A stretch of 64,000 nucleotides of DNA, taken from assembly GCF_900167575.1 (NCBI RefSeq), contig NZ_FUZP01000003.1, forward strand, positions 186,001-250,000, read 5' to 3'. Of this stretch, positions 34,231 to 42,557 are shown one piece after another (position 1 is the first letter of the stretch; every line of letters starts with the position of its first letter). A program made the position numbers and the translations under genes. The notes beneath the pieces were generated by a model. It was not told where the DNA came from. It was given only the letters and a program-made list of their open reading frames with translations, and searched no databases. This stretch comes from Okibacterium fritillariae (GTDB lineage: Bacteria; Actinomycetota; Actinomycetes; Actinomycetales; Microbacteriaceae).

Positions 34231-37200
34231 GTGTCCTCTCTGCTCTATGCCCTCGGCCGCTGGTCGTACCGCAGCCGCAAGCTCGTCCTCGTGCTGTGGA
34301 TCGCCGTGCTGGCCCTCGCGGGTGGCAGCGCGGCGCTCTTCAACCAGGGCACCGACAACGCGTTCTCCATTCCGGGCACCGAATCGCAGGAGGCCCTCGA
34401 CACGCTGTCGAGCACGTTCCCGCAGGTGAGCGGCGCGTCGGCGCAGATCATCGTCACGGTGCCCGAGGGCGACGACATCAGCGACCAAGACGTGCAAGAC
34501 GCCGTGAAGACGGCCGTCGACGATCTGGGCGACAGCGAGCAGGTCGCCGCCGCCACCGATCCGTTCGGCGAGAACGCCGCGGGGGCCATTGCCGACAACG
34601 ACCGAGCCGCGCTCATTTCCGTGCAGATGGATGTCGGTCAATCCGAGGTCACGGCCACCGCCAAGTCCGATCTCGAGAAGATCACCGACGAGCTCAACGA
34701 GGCTCTCCCCCAGGGCGCGAAGGCCACGCTCGGCGGGTCTCTCTTCGCCACCGAGCTGCCGGCCGTGACCATCACCGAGGGCGTCGGCCTCATCGTCGCG
34801 CTCGTCGTGCTCGTGCTCACCTTCGGCTCGTTCCTGGCCGCGGGCATGCCTCTCCTCAGCGCCATCCTGGGCGTCGGCATCTCGATCGCCCTCATCTTCG
34901 TGGCCACCATCTTCGGCCCGATCTCCTCGACCACGCCGCTGCTCGCGCTCATGCTCGGGCTCGCCGTCGGCATCGACTACGCGCTCTTCATCATCTCGAG
35001 GCACCAAGACCAGTTGCGGCAGGGCATGCAGCCCGAAGAGTCCGCCGCGCGCGCCGTGGCCACCGCCGGTTCGGCCGTCATCTTCGCCGGGCTCACGGTC
35101 GTCATCGCCCTGCTGGGCCTGAGCGTGGCGGGCATCCCGTTCCTGACCACCATGGGCACGGCCGCCGCTGTGGCCGTTGCCCTGGCCGTGTGCATCTCGC
35201 TCACCCTCATCCCGGCGCTGCTCGGCTTCGCCAAGGGTCGCATCAACCCCAACCGTCGCGCCCTGCGCAAGCAGGCGAAGGCCGAGGCCGGTTCACACAG
35301 CACCGATCGAGCGGATGTCGACACCGACGATTCCTCGACGCGCACAGGCTCCAGCGGCACAACCGGCGGCAGCGCTACCGGCATCGGCGCTCCCGTCGAC
35401 GCCCACGCGGCAAACGCCGCCTCGGATGCGACCGCTCCCGCCGAATCATCCCGCCCCGTCTCGGCGGCCGCCGCCTCGCGCGTCGACTCCGAGCCCGTTC
35501 TGCTCGAGAACCTCTTCGCCGAGGTCGACGGCGACACCGTGCAGACCACGCACGGGCGTTCGGGTGCGCACGCCGCCGCGATCACGACGCCGCCCGCCGC
35601 GGCATCCGCTCGCCCGGCCGGCTCGCCGCTCACGCAGGCCGACCAGAGCCGCCCCGCCATCGCCCCGCCGCCCGCCCCGGGCCCCAGCGACCAGGCCGTG
35701 CACCACCAGAACAAGTTCTTCAACGGCTGGGTGCGCGCCGTCACGCGCTTCCCGCTGCTCACGATCGTGCTGGTCGTCGGCATCCTCGGCCTCGCGGCTG
35801 TGCCCGCCCTGCAGCTGCGCCTCGGCCTGCCCGACGCCGGCTCGCTGCCCGCATCCTCGAGCGCTCGCCAGGCCTACGACCTCATCGGCGAGAACTTCGG
35901 CGAGGGCAAGAACGGTCCGCTCATCGTGACCGGTTCGATCGTCACGAGCAACGACCCCGTCGGCCTCATGAACGACATCGCCGACGAAATCCGCGACATG
36001 GATGGCGTCGACTCCGTGCCACTCGCCACCCCCAACGAAACCGCCGACACGGGCATCATCCAGGTCGTCCCGACGGGCGGGCCCGACTCGCAGTCCACCA
36101 AGGACCTCGTCGCCGACCTGCGCGCCCAGCACGACCACTTCGAGGACAAGTACGGCGTCGACCTGGCCGTCACGGGCACCACGGCGGCCGGCATCGACGT
36201 CTCCGACCGCCTGGGCGCAGCCCTGCTGCCCTTCGGCATCCTGGTCGTCGGCCTCTCGCTGATCCTGCTCACCATGGTGTTCCGCTCGATCTGGGTGCCC
36301 ATCAAGGCCACCCTCGGCTACCTGCTCAGCGTCATCGCGTCGTTCGGCGCCGTGGCCGCGGTCTTCGAATGGGGATGGTTCGGCGAGGCGTTGCATGTGG
36401 AACAGACCGGCCCCGTGATCAGCTTCATGCCGATCATCCTGATGGGCGTGCTGTTCGGCCTCGCGATGGACTACGAGGTGTTCCTCGTGGCCCGCATGCG
36501 GGAGGACTATGTGCACGGCAAGGATGCGCGCAAGGCCGTCACGACGGGCTTCGTGGGTTCGGCCAAGGTCGTCACGGCCGCCGCCGTCATCATGTTTGCC
36601 GTCTTCGCGGCCTTCGTGCCCGAGGGTGACACCTCGATCAAGCCCATCGCCCTGGGTCTCGCGGTCGGCGTGTTCGTCGACGCGTTCATCGTTCGCATGA
36701 CGCTCGTGCCCGCCGTGCTCGCCCTGCTGGGCGAACGTGCCTGGTGGCTGCCGAAGTGGCTCGACCGCGCCCTGCCGTCGTTCGACGTGGAGGGCGAGGG
36801 TCTGCAGCGCGAGCTCGACCTGGCCAACTGGCCCGCCCCCGGCAGCACGGATGTCGTGGTCGCCGACCGCATCGGCCTGAAACCGAGCGCCAACGCCGAA
36901 CACGCCCTCTTCCACGACCTCAGCTTCGTGCTCCCCGCCGGCCACACGCTCGTCGTGCACGGCGAACACCCCGCCGCGGTGCGCGCGCTGCTGCTCACGA
37001 TTTCGGGCCGCGCCAAACCCGACGAGGGCACGCTCAAGGTGGCCGGCCTGGTGTCGCCCATCCGCGCCACGACCATCCGCTCGCGCGTCGCCTTCCTCAC
37101 GGTCGACGACTCGGTCGATGCCGTCGGCCGCATCCGCGACATCGTCGACGAGCAGCCCGCGCTGCTCGTCATCGACGGCATCGACCGGCTCACCGACCAC

Positions 37201-37401
37201 GCCGCGCGCAAGCAGGTGTTCGTCGAGCTGAGTGAGGCTCAGGCATCCGCCGCCCGTCGCGACGCCACCCTCACCCTGGCCGTCGGCACCGTCGAAGAAT
37301 GGCCGCTGTCCGACGCGATCCCGGCCGGCGACGGGTTCGTCGACCTCCCCCTCGAAACATCTCGCACCCGCACCACGAACACCGCGGAGGTCCCCGCATG
37401 A
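34231..37401 (+). CDS. MMPL-family transporter with a degenerate ABC-ATPase-like C-terminus
   Basis: The 1056-residue protein has the two-half MMPL/RND plan: helix 1 at 17-37, membrane block about 185-335 with GLAVGIDYALFIISRH, and a second half about 505-835 with LFGLAMDYEVFLVARMRE. A 165-residue Ser/Ala/Thr/Pro-rich linker (335-500) separates the halves. Residues about 874-1043 look like an ABC ATPase (KPDEGTLKVAGL and a Walker-B-like ALLVIDGID), but Walker A is replaced by VVHGEHPAAVRALLL and no LSGGQ is present. GTG start with AAAGGAGAA. Probably exports lipids or hydrophobic compounds. Its stop overlaps the next start. Confidence 0.85.
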   Translation: MSSLLYALGRWSYRSRKLVLVLWIAVLALAGGSAALFNQGTDNAFSIPGTESQEALDTLSSTFPQVSGASAQIIVTVPEGDDISDQDVQDAVKTAVDDLGDSEQVAAATDPFGENAAGAIADNDRAALISVQMDVGQSEVTATAKSDLEKITDELNEALPQGAKATLGGSLFATELPAVTITEGVGLIVALVVLVLTFGSFLAAGMPLLSAILGVGISIALIFVATIFGPISSTTPLLALMLGLAVGIDYALFIISRHQDQLRQGMQPEESAARAVATAGSAVIFAGLTVVIALLGLSVAGIPFLTTMGTAAAVAVALAVCISLTLIPALLGFAKGRINPNRRALRKQAKAEAGSHSTDRADVDTDDSSTRTGSSGTTGGSATGIGAPVDAHAANAASDATAPAESSRPVSAAAASRVDSEPVLLENLFAEVDGDTVQTTHGRSGAHAAAITTPPAAASARPAGSPLTQADQSRPAIAPPPAPGPSDQAVHHQNKFFNGWVRAVTRFPLLTIVLVVGILGLAAVPALQLRLGLPDAGSLPASSSARQAYDLIGENFGEGKNGPLIVTGSIVTSNDPVGLMNDIADEIRDMDGVDSVPLATPNETADTGIIQVVPTGGPDSQSTKDLVADLRAQHDHFEDKYGVDLAVTGTTAAGIDVSDRLGAALLPFGILVVGLSLILLTMVFRSIWVPIKATLGYLLSVIASFGAVAAVFEWGWFGEALHVEQTGPVISFMPIILMGVLFGLAMDYEVFLVARMREDYVHGKDARKAVTTGFVGSAKVVTAAAVIMFAVFAAFVPEGDTSIKPIALGLAVGVFVDAFIVRMTLVPAVLALLGERAWWLPKWLDRALPSFDVEGEGLQRELDLANWPAPGSTDVVVADRIGLKPSANAEHALFHDLSFVLPAGHTLVVHGEHPAAVRALLLTISGRAKPDEGTLKVAGLVSPIRATTIRSRVAFLTVDDSVDAVGRIRDIVDEQPALLVIDGIDRLTDHAARKQVFVELSEAQASAARRDATLTLAVGTVEEWPLSDAIPAGDGFVDLPLETSRTRTTNTAEVPA

Positions 37402-39482
37402 GCATCCTCACCCGCCTCGAACGCGCGCGTTCCTCGAAGCGCATCACCGTGCTGTCGCTGATCGGTATCGTCCTGGTGCCGCTCGTGGTGGCCGGCATCC
37501 TCGTGTGGGCCCTCTTCAACCCGCAGGACCGGCTCGATCAGGTCACCGCGGCGATCGTGAACGAAGACGAGCCCGTGCAGGTCGAGGGCCAGACCGTGCC
37601 GCTCGGCCGCCAACTCTCGGCCGGTCTGGTCGACGGTGGCGCCTCGTCCGACGCGGGCGAAGACGGCACCTCGAAGGCCGCCGCCAACGACAACACGAGC
37701 GACACCAACTACGCCTGGAAGATCACCGACGCCGACGAGGCGCGCGAGGGTCTGACGTCGGGCAAATACGTGGCCGTCGTCACCATCCCGAAGAACTTCT
37801 CGAAGGCCGCGACCTCGTTCGGCGGCGATGCGGCCGACGCCGAGCAGGCCACCATCGACGTGGCCACCTCGAAACAGAGCCGCCTCGTCGACGACGCGAT
37901 CACGCAGACCATCTCGTCGACGGCCGCGAACCTCGTCGGCAACGGCCTCACCACGAGCTATCTACAGAACGTCTACGTGGGCTTCAACACGCTCGGCACG
38001 CAGCTCGGCCAGGCGGCGGATGGCGCGCAACAGCTCGCCACGGGAACAGACTCGTTGCGCGACGGCGCCGTGCAGCTCGCCGACGGCGTGAACCAGCTCG
38101 CGGCCGGGATGCCGCAGCTCACGTCCGGCGCCTCGCAGCTGGCCTCGGGCGCCGCCCAGACCAATACGGGTGCGCAGCAGTTGGCCAACGGGCTGAACGC
38201 CGCGGCCACCCAGGTCGGACAGTTGCCCGCGGGCATCCAGGCCATCGCCACCGGCTCGCAGACCCTCGCCGACGGCGTGCAGGGCGTGGCGACGGGTATC
38301 GCCGGCACCGGCGGATTGAACGAGCAGCTGGGCAAACTGTCGCAGGCTGCCGCTCTGTGCACCTCGGGAGGACCCGGGGCCGAGCAGGCCTGCCAGGGTG
38401 TGGCGCAGGGCGTGACCGCCCTCTACGGTTCACCGCAGTACCAGCAGCTGGTCGGCGGCGTACAGCCTCTCGCCGACGGCGCCCAGACCGCGGCCACCCA
38501 GATCCAGGGCTTCGCGGGCACCGCCCCGCAGCTCGCCTCCGGCATCCAGCAGCTCGCCGCCGGTTCGACGCAGCTCGCCAACGGCACCGCGCAGCTCTCG
38601 ACGGGAGCCTCCGGGCTCTCGACGGGTCTCACGACCCTCGCCGACGGCGTCACCCAGCTGGGCACGGGCGCGACGGGCCTCGCCGACGGGTCGAAAACCG
38701 TCGCCGACAGCACGCACACGCTGGCCGACGGCCTCGACACGGCCGTGCAGTCCATCCCGAGCTACAGCGAGTCCGACCGCGACAACCTCGCCAAGGTGGT
38801 GAGCCAGCCCGTCACGACCGACGGCGCCGAGGCGAACGCGCTCTTCGGCACCACGAGCATGCCGTTCTACGCCGTTCTCGCCCTGTGGCTGGGCGCGTTG
38901 GCCACGTTCATCGTGTTGCGCGCCATCCCCTCGGCCGTTCTGTCGTCGACGCGTTCGTCGCTCAGCCTGGCCGTGCGCACGTGGCTGCCCGCCGGTCTCG
39001 TCGGCATCCTGCAGGGGCTGCTGGTCTCGGCCGTGATGCAGCCCGCGCTGAAGCTCGACGCGCCCGAGTGGATCGGTTTTGCGGCCATCGCCATGGTCGC
39101 CGGCGCCGCCTTCGCCGCAGCCAACCAGGCTCTCATCGCCGTCTTCGGCGGGTTCGGTCGCTTCATCTCGATGATCGTCACGCTCGTCACCCTGGCGACG
39201 GGCATCATCGCGACGGTGCCCGATCTGCTCGACACCGTGTTCGAGTACACGCCCGTGCAACCGGCGCTCAACGCCCTGCGCGCCATGGCCCTCGAGACCG
39301 GAGGCGTGGTCGCGGGCGTCACGGGCATCGTGCTCTGGCTGCTGCTCTCGCTCGTCGTCACCACGCTCGCGATCGCCCGACGCCGCAGCGTGTCGGCGGC
39401 GCAGCTGCGGGCCCTCGGCGAGGCATCGGCTCCCGAACCGTCGTCGGCCCGCACCGGCGCTCGAACCCCGGCGACCGTCTGA
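37398..39482 (+). CDS. YhgE/Pip-family membrane protein (module 1)
   Basis: The 694-residue protein has one N-terminal helix (about 17-42), a 440-residue external region, and five to six C-terminal helices (about 487-690). The external region contains recurring short repeats such as LADG and LATG (GVNQLAAG, GASQLASG), characteristic of YhgE/Pip (phage infection protein) and EsaA-like proteins. The C-terminal helices resemble ABC-2 type membrane domains. It overlaps the MMPL stop by ATGA, so translation is coupled. A strong hairpin terminator closes the operon. Function likely envelope-linked export or scaffold. Confidence 0.85.
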   Translation: MSILTRLERARSSKRITVLSLIGIVLVPLVVAGILVWALFNPQDRLDQVTAAIVNEDEPVQVEGQTVPLGRQLSAGLVDGGASSDAGEDGTSKAAANDNTSDTNYAWKITDADEAREGLTSGKYVAVVTIPKNFSKAATSFGGDAADAEQATIDVATSKQSRLVDDAITQTISSTAANLVGNGLTTSYLQNVYVGFNTLGTQLGQAADGAQQLATGTDSLRDGAVQLADGVNQLAAGMPQLTSGASQLASGAAQTNTGAQQLANGLNAAATQVGQLPAGIQAIATGSQTLADGVQGVATGIAGTGGLNEQLGKLSQAAALCTSGGPGAEQACQGVAQGVTALYGSPQYQQLVGGVQPLADGAQTAATQIQGFAGTAPQLASGIQQLAAGSTQLANGTAQLSTGASGLSTGLTTLADGVTQLGTGATGLADGSKTVADSTHTLADGLDTAVQSIPSYSESDRDNLAKVVSQPVTTDGAEANALFGTTSMPFYAVLALWLGALATFIVLRAIPSAVLSSTRSSLSLAVRTWLPAGLVGILQGLLVSAVMQPALKLDAPEWIGFAAIAMVAGAAFAAANQALIAVFGGFGRFISMIVTLVTLATGIIATVPDLLDTVFEYTPVQPALNALRAMALETGGVVAGVTGIVLWLLLSLVVTTLAIARRRSVSAAQLRALGEASAPEPSSARTGARTPATV

Positions 39483-39532
39483 TCAGCGGCGCCGTTCCAC
39501 AGCTGATCACCGCGCGCCCCACGGCGTGACAC

Positions 39533-39569
39533 ACGGATGCCCCGAGCCACATCGGCTCGGGGCATCCGT
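39533..39569 (+). terminator. Terminator of the TetR/MMPL/YhgE module
   Basis: ACGGATGCCCCGAGCC (39533-39548) pairs perfectly with 39554-39569 (16-bp stem, 5-nt loop), followed by CGTTTC. It lies 50 nt after the YhgE/Pip stop. Confidence 0.85.
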
Positions 39570-39622
39570 CGTTTCTACAGCTATCGGTTTCGGGTCGGGC
39601 CCCGTGCGAATGCCGCGGCGCC

Positions 39623-39675
39623 CAGCACTCGGGTAGTCAGCACTCGGGCAGTCAGCACTCGGGCAGTCAGCACCC
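39623..39675. repeat. 15-bp tandem repeat, three copies plus a partial
   Basis: CAGCACTCGGGTAGT, then two copies of CAGCACTCGGGCAGT and a partial CAGCACCC, in the space before the MFS gene end. The first two units differ by one base, so the array is young or maintained. It has no spacers, so it is not a CRISPR array. Confidence 0.85.
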
Positions 39676-39687
39676 GACGCGACGCGC

Positions 39688-41151
39688 TTAGCTCTTCGCG
39701 TTCTCGGATGAACCCTCGCTCGCGCTCAGCGGTTCGGCGATGTCCTCGAGCGATTTACCCGCGGCCTCGACCCCGATGAACACTTCGACGAGACCCGCCG
39801 CGATCATGAGGCCGGCTCCGATGTAGTAGCCCACGGCCACCGCCTGGATCGAGTCCTCGACGAGGCGGCCGAACAGGATCGGTCCGACGATGCCGCCGAG
39901 ACCCGTGCCGAGCGCGTAGAAGAACGCGATGGCCATGGCCCGGGTCTCCATCGGGAAGATCTCGGACACGGTCAGGTAGGCGGCGCTGGCACCAGACGAC
40001 GCAAAGAAGAACACGATGACCCAGGCAATGGTGAGCGTGGTTGCATCCAGAACCTCATTGCTGAAGAGCATTGCCGTGACGACGAGCAGAACACCCGAGC
40101 CGATGTAGGACACCGAGATCATCACCTTGCGCCCGATGCTGTCGAAGAACCGGCCCAGGATGAGCGGGCCCGCGAAGTTGCCGAGCGCGATGGGCACGAG
40201 CGACCACGGCGCCACGTCGTCGGGCACGTCGAGCAGCTGCGTGAGCACGAGCGAGTACGTGAAGAACACCGCGTTGTAGAGGAACGCCTGACCGGTGAAC
40301 AGCGAGAGGCCGAGCACGAACCGTTTCGGGTATTTGGTGATCGCGACCTTGGCGATCTCTCCGAATCCTGTGGATTTACGCTGGCGAATTTCGAGCGTCT
40401 TATCGACGGTCTCCAGCTTCTCTCCGGTCTCCTTTTCGATCTCGGCTTCGATCTCGCCGACGAGTTTCTCGGCATCCTTGTCGTGGCCGTGAATGAACAT
40501 CCAGCGCGGCGACTCGGGCACGTTGCGACGAACGAGCAGGATGACGACGCCCAGCACGGCACCCAGACCGAACGCCAGCCGCCATCCGATATCGGCCGCG
40601 AAGAAGTTCTCGTTGAGCAGCAGCACCGACACCACGGCACCGAACGCGGCACCCAGCCAGTAGGACCCGTTGATGGCCAGATCGACGAGTCCGCGGCGGC
40701 GCGCCGGGATGAGTTCGTCGATGGCCGAGTTGATCGCCGCGTACTCGCCGCCGATGCCGGCGCCGGTGAAGAAACGGCAGATGAAGAAGAAGATCGGGTT
40801 GAACGAGAAAGCCGTCGCGACGGTCGCCAGGAGGTAGACGCCGAGCGTGATGAGGAACAGTTTCTTGCGCCCGAAGCGATCGGTCAGATAGCCGAAGAAG
40901 AGTGAGCCGATGCAGGCCCCCGCGACATAAATGGCGGCCGCCAAACCGATATCCGATGCACTCAAACCGAGCCCCGCTTCTGGGTCGGTCAGGCGGCTTC
41001 CGATGGCGCCGATGATGGTCACCTCGAGGCCGTCGAGAATCCAGACGGTGCCGAGCCCGATCACGATCATCCAATGCCATCTGGCCCACGGCAATCGGTC
41101 CATGCGGAACGGGATGCTCGTCGTAATCGTGCCCAGTTTCGTCTCAGTCAT
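39688..41151 (-). CDS. MFS transporter, sugar/metabolite family
   Basis: The 487-residue protein has twelve predicted helices and the sugar-porter motifs [11 protein letters not shown] (loop 2-3), PESPRWMF before the central loop, and FDSIGRKV. A charged central loop ([21 protein letters not shown] region) separates the halves. The substrate could be a sugar, inositol or aromatic acid; it cannot be fixed. ATG 41151 is preferred to the GTG at 41163 because AGGAAG is 9 nt before it. The operator or promoter region of 129 bp shows nothing clear. Confidence 0.87.
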   Translation of the reverse strand: MTETKLGTITTSIPFRMDRLPWARWHWMIVIGLGTVWILDGLEVTIIGAIGSRLTDPEAGLGLSASDIGLAAAIYVAGACIGSLFFGYLTDRFGRKKLFLITLGVYLLATVATAFSFNPIFFFICRFFTGAGIGGEYAAINSAIDELIPARRRGLVDLAINGSYWLGAAFGAVVSVLLLNENFFAADIGWRLAFGLGAVLGVVILLVRRNVPESPRWMFIHGHDKDAEKLVGEIEAEIEKETGEKLETVDKTLEIRQRKSTGFGEIAKVAITKYPKRFVLGLSLFTGQAFLYNAVFFTYSLVLTQLLDVPDDVAPWSLVPIALGNFAGPLILGRFFDSIGRKVMISVSYIGSGVLLVVTAMLFSNEVLDATTLTIAWVIVFFFASSGASAAYLTVSEIFPMETRAMAIAFFYALGTGLGGIVGPILFGRLVEDSIQAVAVGYYIGAGLMIAAGLVEVFIGVEAAGKSLEDIAEPLSASEGSSENAKS

Positions 41152-41292
41152 CGTCGCCTTCACTTCCTGGCCCGGGTGGCCGACAGAAACACTACTCTCG
41201 GCGAATACTCAGATTCGAGGGGGCATCGGGGGCTAGACGTGAGCAAAACTTCGGCGTAATGTCCTGGTCACACCTTTGGGGGGGTGAATGCG

Positions 41293-42468
41293 ATGACGCT
41301 AACTGCAGATCAGGTACCCGTTCGGGAGGGAAACACTCCGAACGGCGCTCAGGTTGCGCGCGTCATCGAACGCCCCGCCCACGCATCCCGACTGGCTCGA
41401 ATCCTCCTCCTGAGTTCGGCCGTCACCTTCGGTTGGATGCTCGCACTCTTTTTCTTCGGCACCTCGTCGGCCCACGCTGCCGACTCGGCCACCCCGCCCG
41501 ACTCGAAGCCCGGCCTCGTCGGCAACCTCGTGTCCGGCGTCGTCGGAGCCGTCGAACAGCCCGTCAACCAGGTCGTCTCGGGCGCGACCAACACGGTTTC
41601 GCAGGTCACCGAGAAGGTCGTGGCCCCCGTCGTGCAGCACGCTCCGGCCCCCGTTCGCGAGGCCGTCGCCGTCGTTCCCGCCGTGACCAACACGGTCTCG
41701 GATGTCGTGGCGCAAAAGCCCGTGACGCAGATCGTGAAGCCGGTCGCCCCGACCGTCGACACCGTCGTCACGGAACTCCCGGTCGTGGGAGATATCGTCA
41801 CGTCGCCGGTGGTCAGTGACATTGTCGGCAGCAACCCCGTGCAGGGCATCACCGACCCGATCACGGGCACCGTCGACACTTCGCTCGGCACGGTCGTCGG
41901 CGGCACCGACACCATCGTCGACGGCAGCATCCCCGGCACCACGCCCGGCTCCGGCGGCGTCGTTCCTGGCCTCCCCGGTCTTCCCGGCGGCAGCATCGGC
42001 GGCGGCGTTCTCCCCGGCCTCGGTGGGCAGGATGCCTCCCCCGCCGCAGTCGCCATCGCCGAGCTGCGCGCCACCAACGTCGACGCAGCCCTCGCCATCT
42101 CCCCGTCATTCGGCCCGGCGGGCTCGTCCCTCCCGGCCACCCCGTTCGCGGGCGCCGACACGGGCTTCGGCTCCCCCACTTCTTCCGCCGCGGGCGCTAT
42201 CGCCACCGACTCAGCCCCGTCCGAATCCCCGCTCGGCCACTCGCCCCTCGGCAGCCCCGACTCCCCGTTCGGCCCCGCCGCGCCCGCCAACGGCAACGGC
42301 TCCGGCTCGGGCTCGAGCGGTTCGTCCGGCGGCCCCGGCACGGGCAGCGCGCTTGACAGCGCCGACTTCTCCTTCCAGGCCCACCTCCTCGGCCTGGTTT
42401 CCCATACCTCGGTCTCCGACGACCTACCGTCGTCGCCCGTTTTCGAATCCGACGTCACCCCTGATTGA
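41293..42468 (+). CDS. Secreted Val/Thr/Gly-rich protein
   Basis: A 391-residue exported protein. After a long N-terminal cytoplasmic stretch, a signal helix ends in SSAHAAD, matching the AHA-AD cleavage site of the next protein. The mature part begins with about 120 residues rich in Val, Thr and Pro (VSGATNTVSQVTEKVV, VVPAVTNTVSDVV), then a Gly/Ser/Pro-rich low-complexity region. No cysteines, anchor motif or C-terminal helix are visible. GTG 41284 is an alternative start, but GGGGGG abuts it, favouring ATG 41293. Probably a surface or matrix protein made with the repeat protein next to it. Confidence 0.65.
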   Translation: MTLTADQVPVREGNTPNGAQVARVIERPAHASRLARILLLSSAVTFGWMLALFFFGTSSAHAADSATPPDSKPGLVGNLVSGVVGAVEQPVNQVVSGATNTVSQVTEKVVAPVVQHAPAPVREAVAVVPAVTNTVSDVVAQKPVTQIVKPVAPTVDTVVTELPVVGDIVTSPVVSDIVGSNPVQGITDPITGTVDTSLGTVVGGTDTIVDGSIPGTTPGSGGVVPGLPGLPGGSIGGGVLPGLGGQDASPAAVAIAELRATNVDAALAISPSFGPAGSSLPATPFAGADTGFGSPTSSAAGAIATDSAPSESPLGHSPLGSPDSPFGPAAPANGNGSGSGSSGSSGGPGTGSALDSADFSFQAHLLGLVSHTSVSDDLPSSPVFESDVTPD

Positions 42469-42557
42469 GCCGGTCCGGCCACGCCTCTGAGCGCGTGGCA
42501 CGCGACCATCCGCCCCACCCGGGGCACCATTTCTCAATCATTTGGAGTGCACGGATC

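Noticed and set aside
39623-39675. A CRISPR array
   Set aside because: Units are directly abutting and 15 bp long, with no spacers and no cas genes.
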